From NCBI RefSeq assembly GCF_019649055.1, contig NW_026570558.1, forward strand, positions 1 to 44,342: DNA of 44,342 nucleotides, in the 5' to 3' direction. The stretch is from Paramacrobiotus metropolitanus. Taxonomy: Eukaryota > Tardigrada > Eutardigrada > Parachela > Macrobiotidae. Each line of letters opens with the position of its first letter. Positions within the stretch are counted from its first letter, which is position 1. The notes beneath the pieces are model-generated. The model was not told where the DNA came from and did no database searches. It saw only the letters and a list, made by a program, of their open reading frames with translations. Of this stretch, positions 12,393-23,297 are shown in pieces. A program made the position numbers and the translations under genes.

Positions 12393-13319
12393 TCTTCAAA
12401 GCTGTTAAACGGTTGTATAACACGAACTTGCGGTGAAAATTTAAGCAAAATGTCAGTTAAGCGCAGATGCAAGTCGTTTAAATGATGCCTAATATTGTAC
12501 TGATTTTATTTGCGATGTCGTCGTATAAAAAACAATGAAGCTGAAAGCAGCCTGCGGCGAATAAAAAATTCGCGGTGTTTTGCAAAAAAACATAAATGTT
12601 TTTGCAGTTGCAAAAAAGCGGAATTTTCCGCAAAAAATAGATGAGTTAAGCAGTGTAATAATATAAACAGTGCATGTTTATATTATTACGTTATGTCACA
12701 CTGATGACAGCGTCCGGGGTTATGGCCAACATTTTGACATGATTTTGTCCAGCCGAATAAATAAATGCTTCGAACGGCTGTAGAAAGTTTATTTTGGCCG
12801 CTTTTCCAGCTGTATTCTGTAAAGTGCAAAGCGTAGACTAAAAGGGCCAATTGGAACGACACACCGGCAGCACCGGCAACAATTTCGCCAATTTAATTTA
12901 ATGTTAATGTTTGCAGTGCATAAACCCCGCTATCATTGAAAAAAAGCAACATATACATACCAAAGGTTGTTCAGTAATTCTTTGTAGTAACGACCTAGGT
13001 TTATTTTGCAAGTTTCGACCCGTTACTAACGGGTCGAAACTTACAAAACGGACCTGAAGTTAAAGCAAAATAAACCTCTTTAAAAAAATGAAAGGTTCTA
13101 CGTTGCGCACCAAACTCAAAACCATGAAAAGCCAAAACATGTAACCAGAAGTCGAACTCAAAGTTTTTTTTATTGATTTTTATTTTATATTATTGATTTT
13201 TTGATTTATTACTAGACACGAACATTACTTGACTAAGATATTGACTGTACTTTGGACTCCACGGTTACTCAGTCATGTGGTTATCCATTTTTTCTACAAT
13301 TATTGATCTAAACTACTAG
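12393..13319. other. intergenic with a foldback
   Basis: AT-rich DNA upstream of the small secreted-peptide gene. No coding frame is supported. It contains the palindromic element at 12997-13077 and an AT-only tract around 13160-13215. Confidence 0.5.
12997..13077. repeat. two-layer foldback palindrome
   Basis: AAGTTTCGACCCGTTA (13010-13025) is followed after one base by its perfect complement (13027-13042). Outside it, AGGTTTATTTTGC (12997-13009) is perfectly matched by GCAAAATAAACCT (13065-13077). The two nested perfect stems suggest a tiny foldback transposon or a transcribed hairpin. Confidence 0.75.
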
Positions 13320-13337
13320 GTAGTTGTATTAGATGCG

Positions 13338-13860
13338 TTGTATTTTGGACGGGATTTTATGTACCGATGCCACACTAACACTCCGGCCATTCCGTTGTGG
13401 AGCAAAATCGAAGTGTGGATGAACCATATCGTTCCGCTGATTTTCATCAACGTGACCTCTGTGTTTCTGGTGTATAAACTTGCCGAACGGAACCACCGTG
13501 TTGTAGGGGATGCAGCAATCCATGATACGCACGGCACGTCGGTTGATGGAAACGGTGCGGCGAAGAAAATTCTAGTCAGGAGGTTCCCGAGAAAGGAAGC
13601 GGTAAACCGTAAAACCTTTCCTGATTCTCACGTTTGCGGTGATCAGCATCACAATATGCTTGATACCGGCAGCCGTGTATTTTGCCGCAGCAATTTATGC
13701 TAGAATGTGGCTGCCGAAGAAACACTTTGTTCTGGCCATTTCGTTGGATCTGTAATCCCTGCAGATTGCAGATGTTGTTTGATCCCTTATTACGATTGTA
13801 TTTTGTTGCGGCCTGTACGTTGGCCTGGCAAAAGGTTTGTCCGTAACCAGACGAAAGGTG
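13338..13860 (+). pseudogene. rhodopsin-like GPCR remnant (TM5-TM7)
   Basis: The first frame encodes a TM5-like helix (VPLIFINVTSVFLVYKL) followed by a basic loop. After a frame change near 13600 comes a TM6-like helix with CLIP before AAVYF, resembling the CWxP motif of class A receptors, then a TM7-like segment broken by two in-frame stops (about 13751-13783). TM1-TM4 are not visible upstream. The frameshift plus stops make this a dead fragment. Confidence 0.6.
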
Positions 13861-14738
13861 ACGTAGATTTGGCGCTAAGGCTGCTCTGCTTCTCCTGCAA
13901 CACTCCGCAATGAATTACTACCGTACATATTCTCGTTGAGCGTTCTGTTGTAAATGTAACAACCGAAAAAGTGCTTCTGTTTTGCTTGTGATGTTATAAA
14001 CTGCACTGAAATTCCTGTATTTCGGATAGAATCACAATTCCGTCAGTTCGAATGCAGTAATACAGTAATCCTGCACTCCTTTGGTCCATGTTTTCCAACA
14101 GCTATCTTTATTCAGCGCTCTGCGCGTGAGGTCTAACAGAAACGATAACTTACGCAGTAGAAAATTAATTTTGGACAGTATCAGCTTTTCTGTTACAATT
14201 ATAATTGTGGAGGTTAATTTTCTTCCGTGTTGAAGCAATAGTAAAATCAAAATCAACTCTGTTAGAACAAGTACTTACAGTGTGATTGCCAGAGGCGCTT
14301 TTTACATCAAACGAAATCGCTAAAAGTTCAAGAACTCTGAAGAACAAAGAGAGATAGCATTGCCATTATCAAAGTACATATGCAACTGTTTCTTTGTATT
14401 TTTTTATATGTATTTTAGTGTGACCTGTTGGCTGCCTCTATCAAACAACCGATTCGATTTCCACTCGGCAGTATCCTTCGTTATTGGTGTCTGATGAGGT
14501 GTCTTCTCTGCGATTTCTCGAATCGATTGATTGTGCACCGCCCATCCCACTCTCAGCCCGTGATGGTAAAACGGTGAGCAGGAGCTTCGATCGACGCAGT
14601 CTGTTTGTCACGGCACGAGCATTTGTTACTCGATGATAAGCACACATTCACAATTAATAACATGAAGATTCTCTTCACATCGTTTCTCTTTCTGCAAATG
14701 CTTCTTGCATCGTTTTTTCTCTTGTAATCTTGTAAGAA
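13855..14738 (+). repeat. left copy of a segmental duplication, upstream of copy C
   Basis: Pieces of this stretch recur in the same order at about 17470-18928. Examples are GACGTAGATTTG against GACGTCGATTTG, the block ending GTTGAAGCA (14230 and 17793), and the promoter-proximal block with TTCGATCGACGCA (14587-14599 and 18810-18822). It must contain the promoter and 5' UTR of F-box copy C. No coding frame is supported. Confidence 0.6.
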
Positions 14739-17338
14739 ATGCCAGTAATTTGTGCATACTTTACGGGTGGAAGACGCATGCGCAAAGACTGTTTTAACGT
14801 GCAAAATCCAGTCTTGGTCCATGTAACTGATAGCTTGTTTTACCTTGGATATCTTCAGGATGTCGATGGCGACAATTTCTTCGTCGATTTCGACTGCAGT
14901 ACGATTCCGGCATGGTGGATACCGGCATGGCGTGTGTGGTTCTACAACATTAACGTGCACTGCGGTCCTTTTAACGGCGAGTCAGACATGTTTGTAGCGT
15001 TGCGCAGTAACCCAAACGGGCCGTACATTTTCCGTTCGGCTGAATTGTTATACCACAATTACAATTTATTTCTGTGCCGTGTTACCGATTCGCTGGAGAA
15101 TCTCAACGCTAGCTCCCTGCATCTCGTGCATCGCTGGCAGATTGTTAGGCACTTACCGTTTTTACGATTATTGCCACACAAAACTTGTCTTGGCACCATG
15201 GATGTCGAAAAGTTCGTGATTCGACTGGAAAATTTGCAAGTTATCGCAGGGATCGATGAAGACGTTATTTGCGCTCTGACGCAGATGGCTTATCGTAGTG
15301 CTGGCAGCAGTCCATTTGCAGATGAGTTTATGGATCGAATCTTTGTGCGAATTAAGGAGAACGAAATAATATTTCTTATTGCCCATGGAGGATGCTTTCA
15401 TCCTCTACGACCGGAATATTACTTCGCGCGCTTCACTCGCACTGATGCGGTACAGTGCAAAAGTTCAAAGCCTGTTCAACGATTTTTAACCGGCTTCAAG
15501 AGACATCTTGTTATCCGCTGTGGCAAGGAGAAATTTCTCCGCACTGTTCCACCGACAACAGCAGGTACCTACTCAGTAGGAGAATTCTGTCCCATAATAC
15601 CGATTAACTGAAACTCCAACGAGTCTTTTTTCAAATTTACAACCAAAGGTAGCGTGCGAAAATGTGTAGTGGAGTAAAAGATTTGGGTCCGCGTGACACA
15701 CTACGCCTGCAAAAAAATGCTATTGCCTAGGGAAGTTTTCGTCTGTACAGTGTGCAGTAAATGTGTGCACGTAAATCCCGACTCGGGATTTGCCACATAT
15801 TAATTATAACTGAATTTTTGTTCAGCTCATTCGACGGAAAAATCTGTATCCCAAATTGTAACACAAAATTGTGCTTAGTTATTTTTGTGTAAACAGTGAA
15901 TCATGGTGTTTGGTGCATGTATAACGGATGCAGTTCGCGTACCACCGTTTGAATCTTACCTGCAGATGAAGCTGAATGTCTATTGAATTGTATTTCAATC
16001 GACGTCGCAAAGGAAACCCTGGTTTATTTGGACATCCGTTCCCAGATTGTGGCAAAAAGGTGAGAATTTTGTTATACTAGAAAAATGCGCGCTGCAGTGC
16101 GTCAGCAGACCGGAGCGCAGCGGCTCAACACGTTGATTAGATTCAGGTTGAATAAGCGGTTTTTCACAGTTTTGTTATGCCATTGATGGAATTTTGCAGC
16201 AGACAGGCATCAGCAGCAGCACTGCATTTCTGCCGGCATACAGCCAGGCAAAGTCGCAGTATATGTCCTGGGTGACGCTGCTGGAGCCTTCCGTAGCAGA
16301 CAGACCTGCTTCTGCTTTTTGGTATAGTTAGAGGACCTTCGCTGCGCTCCTGTCGATAATGTCACCCTAGTTTGATTGAACGTGATTCAGTTTCGCTATA
16401 CATACACTGGCTGCCCTTGGTTATAGAGTGTGCCCGTTGTGGAACTTGTTACTGTCGGAAAGCAGTTGGCCAGCATGCGTGACAATTGACTTTAGTGGCA
16501 TACCGCCATTCGACCAACCCGTCAAACGATACCACTACGGATTTGTGCTGACCCACGCCATCAGCCGTGCCCCCAAAATCTTGTCACTGATTAATCTGAG
16601 CCATGTCACTGCCAATACGTATGATGTTGCTGCATTTCTGAATATTACCGCCACCATGCTGACCATGAGCAACGTTTATTTATCTAAGCTTCTGGTGAAA
16701 CACTGCGAGCTCACTGTTAGTCGACCGTCCCCGGTTATGTTCTCCCACGATAGTTGGATCCGCACAAGCAACCGTGACAGTGCGCCTCTTTACAGTGACT
16801 TGCTACCCTTTCGCATGATGAACGTCTGTCGTCAGCTGGTGCTTTCACAGTATACTGTGCACTTTGAAGTGAATTTCGCTAAGGAAACGTGTCCATACTA
16901 TGCCGCAGATCGGATGCCGGGTTTCATCGGTTCGAGTGCACCATGCAGTCTGAGTATCAAGATCCCCCATCTGAGTTTCGATTCCGCGGAGACCAGTGAA
17001 GAAAGCGCACTCCGTTTGATGCACGCACTAGATCAATGTTGCCCCCCGGTGGATGCGTTTACGAGAGAAAAGCTGCGGAAACGGCACTGTGGCTGGGCCC
17101 GTAAACTACCATATCCGGGGAGAGAATGGGAGCTTTTCAAGCAGCACTTAGACTAGTAAATTCCTTATAAATGGTCAGCTGGCAGCTTGACACGTACAGT
17201 TTGTTTAAATTTACGCTGCTTTGCAGTTACAAAATTCGTCAACCAGCACTTCGGATTCCGGATCTAAGAAATTTCGACAGCCTTGCTTTTGGAAACATCT
17301 GTCTAACGATTCTTGCTCGAGACTACGTTAAGCCGTAA
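14739..17338 (+). CDS. F-box family gene copy C (four exons)
   Basis: Exons 14739-15564, 15966-16059, 16427-17155 and 17227-17338 sum to 1761 bases (586 residues) with matching phases and GT-AG introns. Here the N-terminal module (LQDVDGD at 39-45, GPYIFR at 94-99) and the FVRI segment share one exon, whereas copy B splits them; an intron was lost here or gained there. The F-box spans exons 2 and 3 (SIDVAKETLVYLD, VAKR, VCPLWNLLL) with the same split position as copy B. The C-terminus ends with the shared DLRNFD, FGN, LTILA tail. Its probable role is an SCF substrate adaptor. The 15565-15965 and 16060-16426 introns show nothing else. Confidence 0.85.
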
Positions 17339-17462
17339 ACATTTCCGGAATACTGTCGCAAGAGGAGGGAAAGAATTTTAAGACATTCGTTTATAATAAT
17401 TATTATGTGTGCAGTTTATCGCTGATTTCTTTTACACAAATCCGGCCATACATACTACTTTA

Positions 17463-18928
17463 TTCGACGGAAGATGACGTCGATTTGCGAGTAAAACTGC
17501 TACATTTACCTCTGCAGCCACTTAGTGCTTTCATTGAACTTTCTGTTGCTGTTGTAATAATGGAGTAAGTGTTCTTGCCCTGCCTTTCATGGCATTAATT
17601 GCACCGAATAGTTCCGCCCAAATCCAAATCCGTACTTTGTACAATAGTGAAAGGTCATCGTTCTTTGCTTTGCCGTAGCCAATTTAATCCAGCGCAGTTA
17701 ACGTGTATCATACCGTAACATGTGTAACGTAAAATATCGATCGATTTTCGATCACAATTACAGTGGTGAAGGTGCATTTTTTCCACTGTTGAAGCACGCT
17801 TGGTACGGCCATCGCCCATTTACTTATTATAGGTGCCCAACCGAGCGCCCACGCGGGTAACTTTGAACTGGTATCTGATAAAACACTTAACAATATGAGT
17901 TTTTACTTACAACACTTAACAATATACGTTTCGGACTACCAGCTGTTACGGCACATAACTGCGTGGCGTGCGGGAAGTTAGTGGAACCACATGGCCTTCA
18001 CGGGCTTTCTTGCAATAAGCCTACGAAGGGAAGAGGGGCCAGACATAGGGAAATGAACAGTATAACGAAAAATTGTTGCAAAAGTGCGGGATTCCCATGT
18101 CAACTGGAACCGACGGGTTTATCACAAAGCGAGGCGATTCGTCCTGACGGCATAACGCTTATCCCAGTCCGTCAGGGGATGTCAGTTGTATGGGACGTTA
18201 CAAGTTGGTGTACGGTAGCTGACTCCCATGTCCACGGAAGTTCGAAGAAAGCGGGAAGTGTTGCTCACCTGGCAAAAAATGCAAAGCGACGGAAGTACTC
18301 TTCGCTGGAAAATCGGCATCTACTTTTTTATCCGTTAGTGTTCGAGACGTTTGGTGTTTTCGACCTTGCTTTAACTGAACTGGTACATCTTATGGGCCCA
18401 AAAAATTCGTGACTTGACTGGAGAAGCGCGTTCTACTGCTTTTATCAAGCAACGCTTCAGTTTGGCTGTCGTTAAGGGCAACGCTACTGCTGTGTTAAGT
18501 ACTTTACCTTTTAACCCGCGCATGGATAGAGATTTTGGTTGTTTTTTTAATGCTTAAATTTTAACCGTGAAGTAGTGTGTCCGCGCCTGCATTTTATTGT
18601 TTTGATGGCTAATGCCTATTAAAATACACATACGAGTTTTTGCTGTGGCTTATTTCCCATTAAGCAACCGGCTCGGATTACCTCCACTCGTGCAATATTC
18701 CATGTTGTCGTTGTCTGTGGATGTTTTCTCTCTGTTTAATCCCAGATAGATATATTGCATCCCTCCCATCCCACTGTCGATTGCGAGACGGTAAAGCGTT
18801 GAGCAGACGTTTCGATCGACGCAATGTGGTTGCCATCCGGTAGCCGGGGTTCGATGAGTACTAAGCAAAAGAGCAGAGCGATGCTTCCGTCGTTTCTCTT
18901 TTGGCCGTTGTTTTTTCCTTGGCAGAAA
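17463..18928 (+). repeat. right copy of the segmental duplication
   Basis: This matches 13855-14738 in scattered but collinear blocks and leads into broken F-box copy D, just as the left copy leads into copy C. It is longer because an RT-element fragment (about 17942-18510) lies inside it. The stretch 17339-17462 shows nothing. Confidence 0.6.
17942..18510 (+). pseudogene. retroelement C-terminal endonuclease fragment
   Basis: The frame has a CVACG...HGLSC zinc-knuckle-like start, RHREMN, then RPDGITLIP and VVWDVTSW, and a KYSSLE...FYPLVFETFG block. This order is typical of the tail found after reverse transcriptase in some metazoan retroelements; the RPD...WDV residues resemble a PD-(D/E)xK nuclease core. 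The frame breaks at an A-run near 18402-18407 and related coding continues in another frame to about 18510. No RT domain remains. Confidence 0.65.
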
Positions 18929-19226
18929 TGGCCACTAGTGCATACTTTACGGGTGGGAGACGATTGTAAAAAGATCGTTTTAACGTAAAAAATCCCGTCC
19001 TTGTTCATATATCGGATAGTTTATACTACCTGGGATATCTTCAAGATGTTGACGGTGACGATTTCTTTGTCGATTTTGATTGCAGCAAAATTCCGCCATG
19101 GTGGATATCGGCATCGCGGGTGTGGTTTTATAACCTTGACAAGAATTACTATTCTGATAGCAGAGAGTCACCCGACATATTTGTGGCTTTACGAAATGAC
19201 TCAAATGGACCATACATCTTCCGACC
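18928..19226 (+). pseudogene. F-box family copy D, broken
   Basis: ATG at 18928 begins the family N-terminus (AYFTGGRR), but a TAA follows almost at once (about 18967-18969), where copy C reads through. Family coding resumes (YLGYLQDVDGDDFFVDFDC, then NGPYIFRP) and stops abruptly at 19226, where an LTR begins. No F-box exon follows. It arose with copy C by duplication of the gene and its upstream region. Confidence 0.85.
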
Positions 19227-19752
19227 TGACGTATGGGAGTAGGATCATACGCCGGATGTACGTACGGATGCTGACTGTCCGCCTTCCACCTGCAACATAA
19301 CGGATAATCTAGTCAATCAATGCTGTGATTTGCTGTTCTCTTTTACTAGCGATGTATATGATGTCATAACGCAAAGTCTATATAAGTTCTTGTGATGCCT
19401 AATATCGGAATGAGTAGTCTGAGATTTGCTTCTGAGACTGCTATCTAATTACGATTTCCTAGTGTTGTGAACTGTGATGTGAATTGGATAAAGAGACAGC
19501 AATACTTGTTCCTACTGAAGTGCATAATTGTTCCCGGATTATCGCTTAGTATACAGGTTTGCTCGGACACAATCGTCGTCTTGCCGATGGAGGACTTCCT
19601 GAGTTCCTGTGTTCCTGATTCGTTCGTCTTATTTCCACCATAGTTCTTCTGTTACAGTTTGAGTACGAGTGCCTACCGATTGAGCATTACAGGCGTGGAA
19701 GAGTAAAGATTGTTCATGGAGCCTTAACCGGCGTGAACGCTTATACACGACA
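19227..19752 (+). repeat. plus-oriented LTR inserted in F-box copy D
   Basis: It starts TGACGTATGGG directly after the interrupted coding of copy D and ends ACGACA just before a primer-binding-site-like sequence, giving the canonical TG...CA termini. It matches the minus-oriented LTR at 19821-20382 as an inverted copy but lacks about 50 bases around 19582-19600. The left target-site flank is CGACC; the matching right flank is not in view. Confidence 0.8.
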
Positions 19753-19767
19753 TGGCGCCCACCGGGG
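19753..19767 (+). promoter_or_regulatory. primer-binding-site-like sequence
   Basis: TGGCGCCCACCGGGG follows the CA end of the LTR with no gap. PBS sequences start TGG to pair with the CCA end of a tRNA, and TGGCGCC-type starts are common in LTR elements. An identical copy occurs in the second palindrome (about 21416-21430). Confidence 0.65.
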
Positions 19768-19768
19768 G

Positions 19769-19811
19769 GCTTCATACTGGGCTGAAGAGCAGTCTCGAGA
19801 CGCGAGGATTA
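19769..19811 (+). pseudogene. short pol fragment in the palindrome loop
   Basis: About 33 bases encoding ASYWAEEQSRDARI match the pol reading frame at about 36190-36225 (minus) almost exactly. The element represented by the plus-oriented LTR is therefore the same family, with nearly all of its interior deleted. Confidence 0.75.
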
Positions 19812-19820
19812 CCCGTTAAG

Positions 19821-20382
19821 GCGTTCACGCCGGTTAAGGCTCCATGAACAATCTTTACTCTTCCACGCCTGTAATGCTCAATCGGTAGGCACTCGTACTC
19901 TCAAACTGTAACAGAAGAACTATGGTGGAAATAAGACGAACGAATCAGGAACACAGGAACTCAGGAATCCCTCAGGAACACGCTAACCACAACTTCCGGT
20001 CGTAAGTCCTGTGAGGATCGGCAAGAGCTAGGACGATTGTGTCACGAGCAAACCTGTATACTAAGCGATAATCCGGGAACAATTATGCACTTCAGTAGGA
20101 ACAAGTATTGCTGTCTCTTTATCCAATTCACATCACAGTTCACAACACTAGGAAATCGTAATTAGATAGCAGTCTCAGAAGCAAATCTCAGACTACTCCT
20201 CCGATATTAGGCATCACAAGAACTTATATAGACTTTGCGTTATGACATCATATACATCGCTAGTAAAAGAGAACAGCAAATCACAGCATTGATTGACTAG
20301 ATTATCCGTTATGTTGCAGGTGGAAGGCGGACAGTCAGCATCCGTACGTACATCCGGCGTATGATCCTACTCCCATACGTCA
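19821..20382 (-). repeat. 3' LTR of the giant element (inverted relative to 19227)
   Basis: Read on the minus strand it begins TGACGTATGGG at 20382, preceded by the G-run GTTCGTGGGGG, a polypurine tract in the correct place. It runs about 562 bases and stops about 12 bases short of the full LTR end, where it meets the pol fragment. It forms a long hairpin with 19227-19740. Confidence 0.75.
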
Positions 20383-22043
20383 CCCCCACGAACGATGCTT
20401 GGCCGTGCCAAAATAAACAACCCATCCCGCAACATCCCAGTGCGATTGTGCACTTCCATCCATCCTGATCCCGATCCACCGCACAATCCACGCGTCCATC
20501 CGATGCCCAATGTGACTGTACGCCGCGATTCCCAGAGGGTTAGTGTGGAATCCTTGGCGAAGAGGCATCCGGAAGTCCACGGGTTTGGCAGGGCGGAGGT
20601 CCAAGGATCCAGGAAGGCGAACTATGAATTACTGACATGGTGCCGCTTGAGTTTAGATGGTGTTTTATATACAGTATACGGCATAAAGCTTTATTAATTG
20701 TGAAACTAAAATCTTAAAATGTGATTATGTGCAACTCTGTAGAACTATGCATTAAACGAACGAGACCGCGATAACCAACAACCAGTAGTATTCTTACGAA
20801 TTCTCGAGTACTACAAATCACATCGTATAGCAACAAATGTCAACAACAACAAACAAGCTACCAATAAGCGTATCAAAATGGTGAGTGCAATCTACTAGCG
20901 CACTGATACAATAATGTAAACCAGTAAAAGGCAACAAAATCAAAAGTCAAGGCAATGCAACAAAGCCAGTAATAATATGAGATCAAAGAAAGCAACCAAG
21001 GTCAATGTCAAAGGTGAGTCAAGGTTACTAGTCTGAGATTTGCTTCTGAGACTGCTATCTAATTACGATTTCCTAGTGTTGTGAACTGTGATGTGAATTG
21101 GATAAAGAGACAGCAATACTTGTTCCTACTGAAGTGCATAATTGTTCCCGGATTATCGCTTAGTATACAGGTTTGCTCGTGACACAATCGTCCTAGCTCT
21201 TGCCGATCCTCACAGGACTTACGACCGGAAGTTGTGGTTAGCGTGTTCCTGAGGGATTCCTGAGTTCCTGTGTTCCTGATTCGTTCGTCTTATTTCCACC
21301 ATAGTTCTTCTGTTACAGTTTGAGAGTACGAGTGCCTACCGATTGAGCATTACAGGCGTGGAAGAGTAAAGATTGTTCATGGAGCCTTAACCGGCGTGAA
21401 CGCTTATACACGACATGGCGCCCACCGGGGGGCTTCATACTGGGCTGAAGAGCAGTCTCGAGACGCGAGGATTACCCGTTAAGGCGTTCACGCCGGTTAA
21501 GGCTCCATGAACATCTTTACTCTTCCACGCCTGTAATGCTCAATCGGTAGGCACTCGTACTCTCAAACTGTAACAGAAGAACTATGGTGGAAATAAGACG
21601 AACGAATCAGGAACACAGGAACTCAGGAATCCTCAGGAACACGCTAACCACAACTTCCGGTCGTAGTCCTGTGAGGATCGGCAAGAGCTAGGACGATTGT
21701 GTCACGAGCAAACCTGTATACTAAGCGATAATCCGGGAACAATTATGCACTTCAGTAGGAACAAGTATTGCTGTCTCTTTATCCAATTCACATCACAGTT
21801 CACAACACTAGGAAATCGTAATTAGATAGCAGTCTCAGAAGCAAATCTCAGACTACTCCCTCCGATATTAGGCATCACAAGAACTTATATAGACTTTGCG
21901 TTATGACATCATATACATCGCTAGTAAAAGAGAACAGCAAATCACAGCATTGATTGACTAGATTATCCGTTATGTTGCAGGTGGAAGGCGGACAGTCAGC
22001 ATCCGTACGTACATCCGGCGTATGATCCTACTCCCATACGTCA
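20383..22043. repeat. 1661-base tandem unit: 3' UTR plus paired LTRs
   Basis: The 3' UTR copy (20383-21030) is followed by a truncated plus-oriented LTR from 21031, the PBS and pol-fragment spacer (about 21404-21483) and a minus-oriented LTR (21484-22043). The next unit repeats it with a constant 1661-base offset (20383 against 22044). Open frames inside these copies are identical between units and carry no domain, so they are not called as genes. Confidence 0.85.
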
Positions 22044-23297
22044 CCCCCACGAACGATGCTTGGCCGTGCCAAAATAAACAACCCATCCCGCAACATCCCA
22101 GTGCGATTGTGCACTTCCATCCATCCTGATCCCGATCCACCGCACAATCCACGCGTCCATCCGATGCCCAATGTGACTGTACGCCGCGATTCCCAGAGGG
22201 TTAGTGTGGAATCCTTGGCGAAGAGGCATCCGGAAGTCCACGGGTTTGGCAGGGCGGAGGTCCAAGGATCCAGGAAGGCGAACTATGAATTACTGACATG
22301 GTGCCGCTTGAGTTTAGATGGTGTTTTATATACAGTATACGGCATAAAGCTTTATTAATTGTGAAACTAAAATCTTAAAATGTGATTATGTGCAACTCTG
22401 TAGAACTATGCATTAAACGAACGAGACCGCGATAACCAACAACCAGTAGTATTCTTACGAATTCTCGAGTACTACAAATCACATCGTATAGCAACAAATG
22501 TCAACAACAACAAACAAGCTACCAATAAGCGTATCAAAATGGTGAGTGCAATCTACTAGCGCACTGATACAATAATGTAAACCAGTAAAAGGCAACAAAA
22601 TCAAAAGTCAAGGCAATGCAACAAAGCCAGTAATAATATGAGATCAAAGAAAGCAACCAAGGTCAATGTCAAAGGTGAGTCAAGGTTACTAGTCTGAGAT
22701 TTGCTTCTGAGACTGCTATCTAATTACGATTTCCTAGTGTTGTGAACTGTGATGTGAATTGGATAAAGAGACAGCAATACTTGTTCCTACTGAAGTGCAT
22801 AATTGTTCCCGGATTATCGCTTAGTATACAGGTTTGCTCGTGACACAATCGTCCTAGCTCTTGCCGATCCTCACAGAACTTACGACCGGAAGTTGTGGTT
22901 AGCGTGTTCCTGAGGGATTGAGTAGTCTGATGGTGTTTTATATACGGTATACGGCATAAAGCTTTATTAATTGTGAAACTAAAATCTTAAAATGTGATTA
23001 TGTGCAACTCTGTAGAACTATGCATTAAACGAACGAGACCGCGATAACCAACCAGTAGTATTCTTACGAATTCTCGAGTACTACAAATCACATCGTATAG
23101 CAACAAATGTCAACAACAACAAACAAGCTACCAATAAGCGTATCAAAATGGTGAGTGCAATCTACTAGCGCACTGATACAATAATGTAAACCAGTAAAAG
23201 GCAACAAAATCAATAGTCAAGGCAATGCAACAAAGCCAGTAATAATATGAGATCAAAGAAAGCAACCAAGGTCAATGTCAAAGGTGAGTCAAGGTTA
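22044..23297. repeat. second and partial third tandem unit
   Basis: 3' UTR copy 2 covers 22044-22691. A plus-oriented LTR piece follows (22692 to about 22920). A third, 5'-truncated 3' UTR copy (about 22928-23297) then continues directly into the stop codon of the first accessory ORF. The junction GGTTACTA|GTCTGAG seen at 21030 recurs at 22691, so both units descend from one event. Confidence 0.8.

Noticed and set aside
17463-17700. protein-coding gene with DDVDLRVKLL
   Set aside because: Resembles a piece at 13855 as part of the segmental duplication, but no start, domain or continuous frame is seen.
20309-22358. two pairs of identical ORFs (60, 74 and 100 residues)
   Set aside because: They lie in the duplicated LTR and 3' UTR, have no domain, and occur on both strands; their repetition reflects the DNA repeat.
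19227-23297. CRISPR or satellite array
   Set aside because: The repeats are LTR and 3' UTR copies with a long unit; there is no short repeat-spacer pattern.
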